Position numbers and translations under genes: made by a program | Origin: Vitellaria paradoxa | Lineage: Eukaryota > Streptophyta > Magnoliopsida > Ericales > Sapotaceae | NCBI GenBank assembly: GCA_019916065.1 | Contig: CM034236.1 | Span: 23,782,941 to 23,846,940 of the forward strand | Length of the DNA: 64,000 nt | Direction of reading: 5' to 3' | Notes under the pieces: model-generated | Told to the model about the DNA's origin: nothing | Database searches by the model: none | What the model saw: only the letters and a program-made list of their open reading frames with translations | Part shown: in pieces, positions 55,110-64,000 of the stretch | Layout: every line of letters begins with the position of its first letter | Position numbering within the stretch: position 1 is the first letter of the stretch

Positions 55110-55220
55110 GGCACCCAACTGAGACTTCCCATGTGTGCCCATGCTGGTAGGCGCCCAACAAGTGAATTTCATGTGCGCCCAAGGTGTTGGGCACCCAACA
55201 AAAGAGTTTCATGTGCGCCC
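55110..55220 (-). repeat. GCGCCC array with alternating 24/16-bp spacing
   Basis: Cores GCACCC (55111), GTGCCC (55135), GCGCCC (55151), GCGCCC (55175), GCACCC (55191) and GCGCCC (55215). Spacings alternate 24, 16, 24, 16, 24, so the double unit is 40 bp, twice the 20-bp period of element B. Confidence 0.6.
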
Positions 55221-56012
55221 ACAGAGTCTGGACAGGTTACTTTTCGATACTCTATTTTTTGTTCTCTCGTGGTTATCCACTGGGGCCTCAAATTTGCTCA
55301 CTTTTGAACAAAATTCTTGAGATTTCTTATTTCAAGCAATACCACAAAACTTATAGGCATCAAATGGAACAAACAATTTGAGTTTTCATCAATCATGGCT
55401 CTATGTATGGATTAAATTCCATTTTCTTCATTACTGGCATATATATACACGCACACATATATAACTTCCTTTATCTTCCACAGATTTCATCCAAAACTTA
55501 AGATAGTTCTACCAATATTATTCTAGTATTCTCTGCACATTATATATGTTGGTAAGAGGCATTGAATCCTACCCTAAGTGAAGAAACGAAGGAAACTGTG
55601 AGTTAAACAAAGTTACCGGTAGACCTAGAAAACTTCAAGTAGATCGTATCTCCAAACCATTAACCCTAACAACAAACTGATTGCATACACACGCTCATTA
55701 TAGGTTTAATTTTATTCCTGCAAATTTAATTTGAATTTGGTTGAGGTTTGGATCACTTACCAACCTCAGTTTCCTTCTACTCTTCCTAGTTCTTTCTTTT
55801 CTTTTCCAACTAAAACTCTCTCTCTCTCTCTCTCTGTCTCTCTTCCATTACACATACATATACTCATATATGCTTGGAGGCCAAGCGTTCTACAGTAAAC
55901 TACCTTATCTCTCTTGCAATCCTCCCATTGTCATAGCCTGAAAAGGCTAAGTTGGAAAGGACCGGGTGTCAAATCAAGTTGACATCCCAGTAGCTGACTT
56001 CAGTAGTGGCTT

Positions 56013-56083
56013 GGGCGCCCAACCCCTTCTTAGGCATGTGCCCGCCATGGCATGTGCCCACGAGAGTTTTATGTTGTGCGCCC
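56013..56083 (-). repeat. Second GCGCCC array of the B-like LTR
   Basis: GGGCGCCC at 56013, then GTGCCC at 56038 and 56054 and GCGCCC at 56078; core spacing is 23, 16 and 24 bp, the same alternation as the first array. Confidence 0.55.
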
Positions 56084-56259
56084 AAGACTCCTCTCACTCG
56101 GCCAAATGTGTAACTCTTACATTCTTAAGCTTAATGCATATTATAAGCACAATAAAGTTCAAAATTTTCTAAATTCACCGTAAATATTAGTATCTATATG
56201 CTATTCCACCATAACTATTTCCAAAATTTACTTAATTATATAAATAGAAAATTTTGAAT

Positions 56260-56402
56260 TATCACAAATTATTTGTTGATTATTTTTTATATAATTTAAT
56301 AAAATTATTTTTCTTAAGTGATTATTAACATAAAATTTAATTAAAGATTAAACTAAATATATAATATGACAAATCCGTGTATCGCACGGGTTTAATCACT
56401 AG
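56260..56402 (+). mobile_element. Helitron-like 3' terminus
   Basis: Ends with the hairpin ATCCGTG-TATCG-CACGGGT followed by TTAATCACTAG|T, which fits the Helitron rule (hairpin, then CTRR end before a T). The 140 bp before it match, inverted, the sequence at 56752-56900. The 5' end was not found. Confidence 0.45.
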
Positions 56403-56751
56403 TTTATCTATATAAATCTATTACCTACTCGTGTTGAATAATATTTTTTATGAACAAAATATAATTTTAAATACATTACAAAATATTTTAATAAATTACA
56501 TAATTTCATAAAATAGGTAGAGTCATTTTTTATATTTATATTTTTTTATTTGTGTCAATGTTAGTGAGTCGATAGAGTTGATCTTATTTAGGTTTACATA
56601 TAAATTCTAAAGATTTATATTTTTTTACTAAATTTCGATCTTATCCAATTTAATCCTAAAAAATAAAATTTGCTCTAGAATATATAGTGAATCATAAATT
56701 TATCTAATCGACATAATCTCTTTCTTGTTTTAGACTTTTTGTTAATTTTAA
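56403..56751. other. AT-rich spacer between two inverted Helitron-like ends
   Basis: No gene. About 350 bp of AT-rich sequence with no recognised motif. Confidence 0.4.
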
Positions 56752-56900
56752 TGCTAGTGAATAAACCCGGATACATGGATTTGTCATTTTATACATTTAT
56801 TTTAATTTTTAATGGACTTAATGTTAACAATCACTTAAGAAAAATAATTTTTATCAAATTGTATGCAAAAAATAAATTAACATGTTAAATATAGATTTTA
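56752..56900 (-). mobile_element. Second Helitron-like 3' terminus, opposite orientation
   Basis: On the minus strand it ends GACAAATCCATGTATCCGGG then TTTATTCACTAG, a diverged copy of the 56402 end with a weakened hairpin. The element body would extend to the right into the AT-rich zone. Confidence 0.4.
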
Positions 56901-59243
56901 ATTAATTAACTAATAACATGAATAATTAATTTATTTTTACTAATCAAAATATCACATTATAGATAAGTTATCATTGCCATTTAATTATGTTTATCGAGAA
57001 TAGGGATGACTTGAAATGTTATGTTAAATTAGATATATAAAATAATAAAATTTAAAAAATAATTTATTACATTATTTTTATTTTCTTTTTTATTAATAAA
57101 ATTTGTTAATTTTAATTTTAGTTGATCTTAAGTATGAAAATAGAATGAGATAAGATAATGATAATATTTGAATTGAATTATAATACTAAATTTATATAAT
57201 AAAATAATTTAATTATTATTAAATTTAGAATTATATTTAACAAAACATATTTTAAAATAATTCATTCTAGCTATCAAAAATGTATAACTAAAATTTAAAA
57301 TAAATTCATAAAATTATATTTAGTGAAATTATATTTTTAATAAGATCATAAAATTATCATTTAATATTTGATTTTTAAATTAAATTTAATTATTTAATGT
57401 TGATATAATAATTTAAAAATTAACATAATAATCAATATAGATAATAAAAGGGGTAAAGATAAAAATTTTAATTTATATAAAATACACTATGCTTTTGTCA
57501 AATAAAATTAAATTAACTATAGTCCCTAATTAAATAGAATTCTATTAGATAATTATAAATTAAGATAGAATTTAAATAGAGTTTCAATATTTGGTACAGT
57601 AAAAATTAAAAATTTTAAGAGCAATGAAATATTGAATAAAATCTAAAAAGTTACAATAAAAATTATATTGATTAAATAGAATAAATTTTAAAAATTATAT
57701 TTTGTATATTTGAATGAACAATTTGAAAAATAAGTAAAATAAGAGATTTTCCTTATAATATGATACACAAAAAAATTAAAACTTTACTAATAATAAAGCA
57801 TATAATAATATAAATTTAATTAACAATTATATAAAAAATAAAATAAAATCTAAAAAAATTAGATCTTATATATTTTAATAGATTGATTGAAAAAAAATCA
57901 AAAAAATATATAAACAAAAAATAATTTTAATGAAAAAGAATATTTTCTAATAAAAAAATATAGTAATAAATATGAGGAGAACATCAAACAAATTGAAAAA
58001 TAACTATAAAAAGAGATTTCTGTTGAAATTTAATGCACAAGAAGTTCAAATTTTAACAACAATAAAAAATATAATAAAATCTAAAAAATTATGTTGACAA
58101 TCACATTAAAAAAATAAAATAAAATTTAGAAAATCATATCTTGCATTTTTTAATGAATAAATTAAAAAATATAGAAAAGAGCAAGCTTTCCCCATAATAT
58201 ACAAAAATTTAAAATTTTATCAATAATGAAATTTAAAATTTAATGTTAACAATAACACTAAAAATTGAATATAATTTACAAAACTTAAACGTTACATGCT
58301 TTGATAATTATGTTAAAAGATAGAATAAAATAAAAAAAAAATGAATCCATATGTATTTTAATACACTAATTAGGAAATAAGTAAAAAATAAATAAACAAA
58401 CAAAAAATAATTTCAAGATAAAAGAATATCTTTTAATAAAATAAATATAGCAAACTGATCCTCATCCTCAATGATCCGAAAATGATCCGAAAGAAACTAA
58501 CAAATAATCGCTCTAAACTATGTTAATAATAGGTAAAAATCATCATAATAAAATTTTAGGAAGTTTTTATGGGAGTTAATGCTATTTTATTCATTTTTTT
58601 AATTTACTATGTATACTAGAATTATATGTGAATTTGTATTCTATTTCAGATAGTAGTACGTTACCAATCCAATAGATATCAAATATTTGAGAGTGGTTAA
58701 TTGAAATTATCTAATTATTTATTAAAATAAGGAAAAAAATAAACAGTTATATGATAAATAGAAGTGTAAATTAAATAAAATATTAAATAATATTAATAAA
58801 CATTCTAGTTTGAATAAAATTACGAATAAGTGGTAATTATGTATAATATTAATTCTTTTTAAATTATATAATTATAAGTTAAGATAGTTATAATTATAAA
58901 TTGATGTTAATAAATTAAATTATTTATTTAATAGAATAATTATTTGCGTTATTTTGTTTAGTAATAATAATAACAATAATATTTATTATTAAAAACTTTA
59001 TTTAACAGGATAAATATTTTCTGCATTATTTTTTTAATAACAATAATAATATTTATTATGTATTAAATAATAATTTATTAAAATATAAAAAAATAAAAAA
59101 TAAGAAGTTATATGATAAATAGAAGTGTAAATTAAATAAAAATATTAAGTAATATCTATGAACATTCTAATTTGAAATTAAAATTATAAATAAGTAGTAA
59201 TTATGTAAAATATTAATTTCTTTGTTGGATAATTAAGATAATT
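56901..59243. repeat. Very AT-rich zone with degenerate tandem repeats
   Basis: No gene or protein motif. Between about 57600 and 58450 a unit recurs with TTTTAATGAATAAATTGAAAAA-like and AAGAGATTTTCC-like pieces (around 57700, 57866, 58138 and 58343), at irregular periods of roughly 165-270 bp. It may be the body of a nonautonomous Helitron or an old satellite. Confidence 0.4.
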
Positions 59244-59400
59244 ATAATTAGGTACCATGTGCAACAGCTATACACGTGTCACAATTATAGTGCAAGTTAG
59301 GTATTACGTGATGTAACATAGTTATAATTAAGTGTCATGTGTTACAATCGTAACGCAAATTAGGTCCTACATGTCACAGCCGCATTACTGGACTCTACTA
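59244..59400. repeat. Short tandem units with ACGTG/CATGT motifs
   Basis: About four units of roughly 40 bp, each with TTAGGTACCATGTG- or TTAGGTATTACGTG-like sequence followed by ACA and an AT-rich tail. No coding. Confidence 0.4.
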
Positions 59401-59694
59401 CAAATATGTATATAATATGGTATATATATATTTTTAATTCTTGACTCATTTTGCATTCAGTTTTTTTACTATTAATCTTAGTTATATTAATTAGTTAAAA
59501 ATCATCATTTGAAATTTTTCTAAAAATAAATTATTCCCATACTTAAAGAATATTTTGAATTTCTTTTTCGTGTTTTTACATTTAAGATATAACAAATTTA
59601 AGATACACATTTTTTTATTTTTTGTGTTTTTAACAAAATATTTTTATTTTTTGGTCTTGCTTTTAATTTAATTACTAATGTATTTGAAATATAT

Positions 59695-59825
59695 AAATTT
59701 TATAATTATATTGAATTTATAAGCAAGTGAATTCCCTTTTGAAACTCATGAATTTATTTATATGAAATTTATGAGTAAGTGGATCCCTTTTCGAAACCTA
59801 AGTAAGTTGGTCCCCTTTTAAGCAT
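59695..59825. repeat. Three degenerate units of about 55 bp
   Basis: Repeats of GAATTTATAAGCAAGTG-like sequence followed by GATCCCTTTTCGAAAC-like sequence (around 59714, 59767 and 59800). Confidence 0.4.
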
Positions 59826-59835
59826 TTGCTCATTT

Positions 59836-60836
59836 GTAGGTTACTAGCCTACTGGGCTTGATTATCAATCTCATGCGGGTTTCAGGATTTTTAACTATTG
59901 GGTACGTATACATGATATTTTCAGTATCCTTTAACCTAAACAAAAACACAAAATTTAATTTCACTTTAAATTCACATTATATAAATTTTTCCCTAATTAA
60001 ATTTTGAAGCCTTATTAACCATAACACAAAATTTAGTCCTATAAATAAAGCAAACAACACTACAGTTAACATCCATAATGCATATATATGCAATAAATGC
60101 TTTAGCTTTTAACCATTCCATTAATCACACATTCAATTAATCATGTTAAGAGTTTAATACAAAATAAAAAAGACTTTTTAAATCATTACTTTCAATCATG
60201 TACGAGACCACTGACTGATATAAGAATATATATATATATATATATATAACTCAATGAATCATATAAGTTTCAATGAATCAGATAAGGATCTTATAAAAAA
60301 TTAACAAAAAAAGAAAATTTAAATGCCCTGCAACGTATGACGTCCAATAGGCTTTTAAATCAAAGATATATATATAAATCGATGTTACGCAAGCATGGCT
60401 TTGCTTATGAGTTAAATCAACCAAATTGACTGACAGTTTACATGTAACCAATTTAGGAGGTTCGCCCCTTACCTTTGCTAGTTCAGCAACGGAAGAAAAA
60501 GTAAGCCAGCGATCCACAAAAATCACAATGCAGCTGCCCAAAATGATTTAGGGTTTTCTATATTTTTTGCCCGAAATAAACACATCAATATATATATATA
60601 TATATATGACAGTTGATTTTTTTAATATAAATTTAATAATTACATACCCTCTCTTATACTTTAAGAAAATTATACTTTTTTTCTTGAAATTTTAAAATCT
60701 TTTCAAAAATTACGAAAATTTCAATCTTTTAAATACAACCAAAATTAAATAAATAAAATCAAATTATTTAATTTAAGTATCAAACAAAATTTACTAAATA
60801 ATAAAATATAAATCAAATTAACTCTGGATTATTGCA
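59836..60836 (-). mobile_element. 3' LTR of a Tekay-type chromovirus, left edge uncertain
   Basis: The right edge on the minus strand reads TGCAATAATCCAGAG, related to TGTAATACCCTGAA of element B, next to a polypurine tract. It contains (AT)n runs at about 60228-60248. The left boundary is a guess. The 87-codon frame 60278-60541 lies in this LTR and is not called. Confidence 0.5.
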
Positions 60837-60852
60837 TCCTACCCCCTTACAA
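60837..60852 (-). other. Polypurine tract of the Tekay element
   Basis: TCCTACCCCCTTACAA on the plus strand is the purine tract TTGTAAGGGGGTAGGA in the sense strand, directly before the LTR. GAAATTTCGAGGACGAAA-like sequence just upstream matches element B. Confidence 0.75.
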
Positions 60853-60869
60853 AAGTTTCGTCCTCGAAA

Positions 60870-61351
60870 TTTACAAGGTTGCAAAAGAAAAGAAATCAAG
60901 AAAATAGCCCAGGATATCGACTCCGTATCTCTGACTTATGTTCCTATGTCGACTCCACAGCACCATGGTGCTTCCACAATACTCTAACCAAGGGAATAGT
61001 TTTCTCTCGAAGCACTTGCTCATGAAAATCTAAATTTTTCATTGGTTTCACCTCATAAGTCATATCTGGGTTAATCTCAAGCTCAGTCTAGTCCAGCACA
61101 TCCAAATGGTCTGGGTTATACTTTCGGAGCATGGACACAAGAAACATCTCATGTACTCTTGATAGCTGTGGTGGAAAGGCCAGATGAGATGCTACCTTTC
61201 CAACCTTGTCTAAAACCTCAAATGGCCTAATATACCTTGGGGACAACTTCCTCCTATGCTTAAAATGAAATTGACTTTTCTGTGGTGAAACCTCTAGGAA
61301 CACATGGTCTCCCACTTCAAAACTCCAATGGTCTCCGTCTCCTGTCAGCAT
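60870..61351 (-). pseudogene. Tekay integrase C-terminus and chromodomain, broken
   Basis: 61351-61088 reads KLSPRYIRPFEVLDKVGKVA and PPQLSRVHEMFLVSMLRKYN, the usual integrase tail of Tekay/Del elements. After a stop at about 61087 the frame continues with MTYEVKPMKNLDFHEQVLRE and TIPLVRVLWKHHGAVEST, then a stop where the chromodomain Trp is expected (TGG to TAG), and YPGLF. A chromodomain at this place defines chromoviruses and is thought to guide insertion to marked chromatin. Confidence 0.8.
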
Positions 61352-61359
61352 AACTCTTT

Positions 61360-62302
61360 TGGTGGCTCCGTGCTGTCTCGAGTCTCTGCCGAATCACCTT
61401 GATTTTCTTAGTTGTTTCTTGTACAAATTCAGGTCCAGTAATTGCAGTGTCTCCAACCTCGGCCCAACAGATAGGAGATCTTCACAGCCTACCATACAGA
61501 GCTTTAAAAGGAGCTATTTTAATATTTGATTGGTAGCTATTATTATACAAAAATTCAATTAAAGGAAGGTGGTTCTCCTAACTATCGTGAAAGTCAAGCA
61601 CACATGCCTTGAACATATCCTCCAAAATCTAAATTATGCGTTCTGATTGCCCATCGATCTGAGGATGAAAGCAGTACTAAAAAATAACTCTGTCCCCATA
61701 GCCACCTAGAGACCCTGCCAAAATCGTGAAGCAAAATGAGAGTCCTTGTTTGAGACAATGGACATAAGAGCTCTGTGAAGCCTCACAATTTCCTTAACAT
61801 ACACTTTAGTCAAGATATCCATACAATTGGTCAAACGAATCGACAAGACATGAGCCGACTTCGTTAGCTTATCCACTATCACGCAAATAGCATCATGCCC
61901 TTTTAGAGATCTCGGCAAGCTAGAAATAAAGTCCATTGTAATGTTCTCCCACTTCCATTTTGATGGTGGTAAATGCTGTAAAAGACTCGCTGGTCTCTAA
62001 TGCTTAACTTGCTGACAAGTAAGACACCTATTCATAAACACTGCCACATCCTTCTTCATGCCTGCCCAAAAGAACTAATGGTGCAGGTCATGGTACATCT
62101 TAGTATCTCCAGGATGTATTGCAAATTTTGAGTGATGGAACTCTCTTAGAACCATATCTCGAATAGCAATAGGCACAATAAGTCTCCCTAAATACATCAA
62201 ACTGTTATTAACAACAATCATCCACCCTGGCATCTCATTGGAACTTAACAACCTTGCTCGAATAGCCTCCAATTTAGTATCAGTCCCTTGAGCCTCAATC
62301 AC
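61360..62302 (-). pseudogene. Tekay integrase core and zinc finger, broken
   Basis: The zinc finger parts are REFHHSKFAIHPGDTKMY (62302-62075) and CLTCQQVK (about 62020). The core reads MDFISSLPRSLKGHDAICVI and VIVDKLTKSAHVL (61936-61706). The second catalytic motif is SNKD, with Asn where SD is expected, and the DGQSER glutamate region is near 61640. Several in-frame stops lie at Gln or Trp codon positions. Inactive. Confidence 0.8.
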
Positions 62303-62479
62303 CTTGACTCAATAGAATTGGCTGAGTAGCTATAGCACATAATATAGCATAAGCCTCATCTTTCTAAACTCCAAATCAAACTCACCAAGGCTCCTTATCA
62401 TCTCTAACTCTCGCACGGCAAGGCCAACTGAAGTACCACAAGTCTTTCGACTAAATGCATCATGACCGTGTCTAAATAT
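62303..62479 (-). pseudogene. Tekay RNase H end, cut by the D2 LTR
   Basis: HDAFSRKTCG followed by LAVRELEMIRSLGEFDLEFR, equivalent to the DALSRK region after RNase H of Tekay elements. The rest of pol is displaced by the D2 insertion at 62480. Confidence 0.7.
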
Positions 62480-64000
62480 TGCTTCTAAACTAACCCCTAA
62501 GTGCAAGGGTGTGCAGTGTAGTTTTAACTCGGTGAGACCGAGATTGAATCCACAGGTAACTTTCAATTCTTCCAGGACAGCCAGCTTCAACTATTCCTTC
62601 ACAAGCACAGTTTTGGCAAAATACAGATGGTAGTTTGAACACTAATGTTTTCTAAGTTCTTCTGCCTTTTGGTTTCATTTTAAAAATAGGAAAAGAAAAA
62701 ATTGATTTTGGGTCTTAAAAAAGTTTTGATTTACTAACTACTAAATAAATAATTACAACAACTACATTAAACTAAAATGAAAGCAATAACACTACGCATT
62801 CAAGATAATTTAAGATCTTGATTCAAACTACAAATCTGGGTGAATACCTTATTCTCATGTTTGGATGTAATTATTATCTCGGCTTATAGCTTACGTTTAG
62901 GAAAAGTAAACTAGAAAGATTTTATCGTGAAAGCTTTAATTTCCAAAGCACGGTTTTAAAATCACGTTTAGAATAAATAAAACTGGAAAAATATCATCTT
63001 AAAAACATTCTTTGGTCCAGATCTCTCTTCTTTGATTTCAAAATATAAAGAAAGTTTTAATCATGTAACGTCATCAGTGATTTCAACAAAATATGATCGA
63101 GGTTACACGTTTTTGAAGGCTTTGAAAATCAAAAGAGAAAGAAAACTAGAAAACATATCTAAATCTATTTCTTTTATTTTCAAAGTATTAAGAAAATTAT
63201 AATCTTGTGTAGTTACCAGTGATTTCAAGGAAATATGATCAACTACACAAGTTTTCGAAGGCTTTGAAAACATTAGAAAGTAGCTTTAGAGAACAGGAAC
63301 CTTAATATGCAACTTTTACTTTACATGCTTAGATTCGATCACATCCAACTTTCAAATGAAGATCCACCCATCATTGATGGGTTGAATTAATAATAAAAAT
63401 CTAGTCTCACATGGATGAAGTAATAAAACAGTAAATAAAAAGAGAATACGAAAATAAAATAAATTTCATTGAATAAAGCAAAGTGCATACCGTTCTTCGT
63501 AACAAATTAAACTCGAATCCGAAAACAATCAATCCAAAAATTTTTTAAAAATTAAACTAAAAATTCTCTACACTAATATATTTTAATGAAAAGCTAACCT
63601 TAAAATCATAGAGAAAAGCGTAGGTGAGAAGTCCCTCGAACGGCCGTACATGTTCTTATTTATAAGCAAGAAAGAAAACCCTAAAAATTAACATAAACGT
63701 ACAGATTAGCATGCTGTGGTCTAGACCACCTGTGGGGGTGTCCAGACCATGGTGTACTTCCTCTTCAATTTGTGTCTTGCTTCTGATAGCTTTCTATCCT
63801 CAACTCCCAATGTGATTTTGACCTTGAAGACGATGGATTCAGGCTTCAGCTAAAACACAAATTGTAGCCCTTTGAGTTTTCTTTCCAATCCAAAAAGAAT
63901 CAGGTCAATCAGAGTTGTGAGCAAAAAGTTACGGTTAAAAAACTAATAGGGTGTCAAGTTGGAACTTCAACTACACGCTACTTCAACCATCTTAAACTTC
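62480..64000 (-). mobile_element. LTR of D-like family D2 (left-hand, 3' in element sense), running off the window
   Basis: Starts TGCTTCTAAACTAACCCC, then AAGTGCAAGGGTG and ACTCGGTGAGACCGAG, matching the U5 edge of the Athila-like LTRs. From 63770 it closely matches D1 (860-1100), including AGCTTTCTATCCTCAAC. It carries its own palindrome pair. Since its U5 edge abuts Tekay pol, it is the left LTR of a minus-strand insertion whose body lies to the right, or a solo LTR. Confidence 0.8.
63658..63748 (-). promoter_or_regulatory. D2 LTR promoter: palindrome pair plus TATA-like box
   Basis: GTGGTCTAGACCAC (63716-63729, perfect 14-bp palindrome) and the related TGTCCAGACC (63739-63748), 21 bp apart core to core. 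Minus-strand CTTATAAAT at 63658-63666 is the candidate TATA box, about 50 bp downstream. Confidence 0.6.

Larger units (their letters stand above)
53918..56170 (-). mobile_element. B-like (Tekay-type) LTR, minus strand, incomplete
   Basis: Several blocks match element B's LTR inverted and in order: the GACCTTATGCCCTTTACAACCC stretch (about 53959), the GTGAGCACTAGTCCACTTGT block (about 54141), repeated CACGATTA-type units (54480-54560), TGCGTAGGTTTCGAG (about 54618), and two GCGCCCA arrays. The left edge falls in or near the gap; the right edge is not defined. It may be a solo or truncated LTR. The small frame at 54549-54887 is not a gene. Confidence 0.6.

Noticed and set aside
55741..55941. 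Plus-strand 66-codon Leu/Ser-rich frame
   Set aside because: Made of a CT microsatellite and LTR sequence; no support as a gene.
60278..60541. 87-codon minus-strand frame with a hydrophobic tail
   Set aside because: Falls in the Tekay LTR; no homologue features and the tail comes from AT-rich microsatellite sequence.

Overview
This window is plant nuclear DNA, most likely from a dicot. It consists almost entirely of LTR retrotransposons nested inside one another. I found no convincing host gene, no rRNA or tRNA gene, and no bacterial feature. The evidence for a plant is Athila-type Ty3/gypsy elements primed by tRNA-Asp, a Tekay-type chromovirus with a chromodomain, elements primed by initiator tRNA-Met, plant-like introns, and a very AT-rich intergenic stretch. 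A 100-base run of N at 53818-53917 is an assembly gap.

Layout, left to right. Positions 1-1302 are a truncated minus-strand LTR (family D1), inserted in the 5' LTR of element A. Element A (1303-31652, plus) is an Athila-related element that encodes only a Gag-like protein. Its 3' noncoding region was hit by element B (6277-29990, plus, TSD aagtg), a Tekay-like LARD with 2.6-kb LTRs and no recognisable coding. The 3' LTR of B was hit by Athila-1 (14216-27746, plus, TSD gtagg), a decayed full-length Athila with gag, PR, RT, RNase H, IN and an env-like region. Positions 31653-34649 are LTR debris. Element E (34650-53817 and probably beyond, minus) is another Athila-related family carrying an env-like gene. 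It was hit by Athila-C (39948-53521, minus, TSD ctgtg), a young full-length sister of Athila-1. After the gap come a minus-strand B-like LTR, Helitron-like ends, an AT-rich zone with degenerate tandem repeats, a decayed Tekay chromovirus (59836-62479, minus), and an LTR of a D-like element (D2) running off the window.

The most interesting signal is shared architecture. Each well-defined LTR family carries its own short palindrome, repeated about 21 bp apart (two helical turns) upstream of a TATA-like box: GGTCCGGACC in D1, GGTCTAGACC in D2, GGTCCCGACC/GGTCGGGACC in Athila-1 and Athila-C, TATTCGAATA in E, GGGCGCCC in A and B. In Athila and in E the same family-specific palindrome pairs recur inside the element, just upstream of the env-like gene. 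The env-like protein shows a basic nuclear-localisation-like segment, an acidic linker and a predicted C-terminal coiled coil. I see no signal peptide or membrane span. In Athila it is followed by an acidic, Trp/Leu-rich exon flanked by plausible splice sites. I infer, without proof, that the third gene of these elements may be a self-encoded, dimeric, sequence-specific transcription activator or anti-silencing factor that co-evolves with its palindromes.

A second layer of conserved structure consists of hairpins: a 9-bp stem next to each polypurine tract with a compensatory change in E, a shorter copy of that module inside the elements, and leader hairpins in the LTRs. Frameshifts in Athila-C are dominated by small indels even though its LTRs are nearly identical, so some may be assembly errors.
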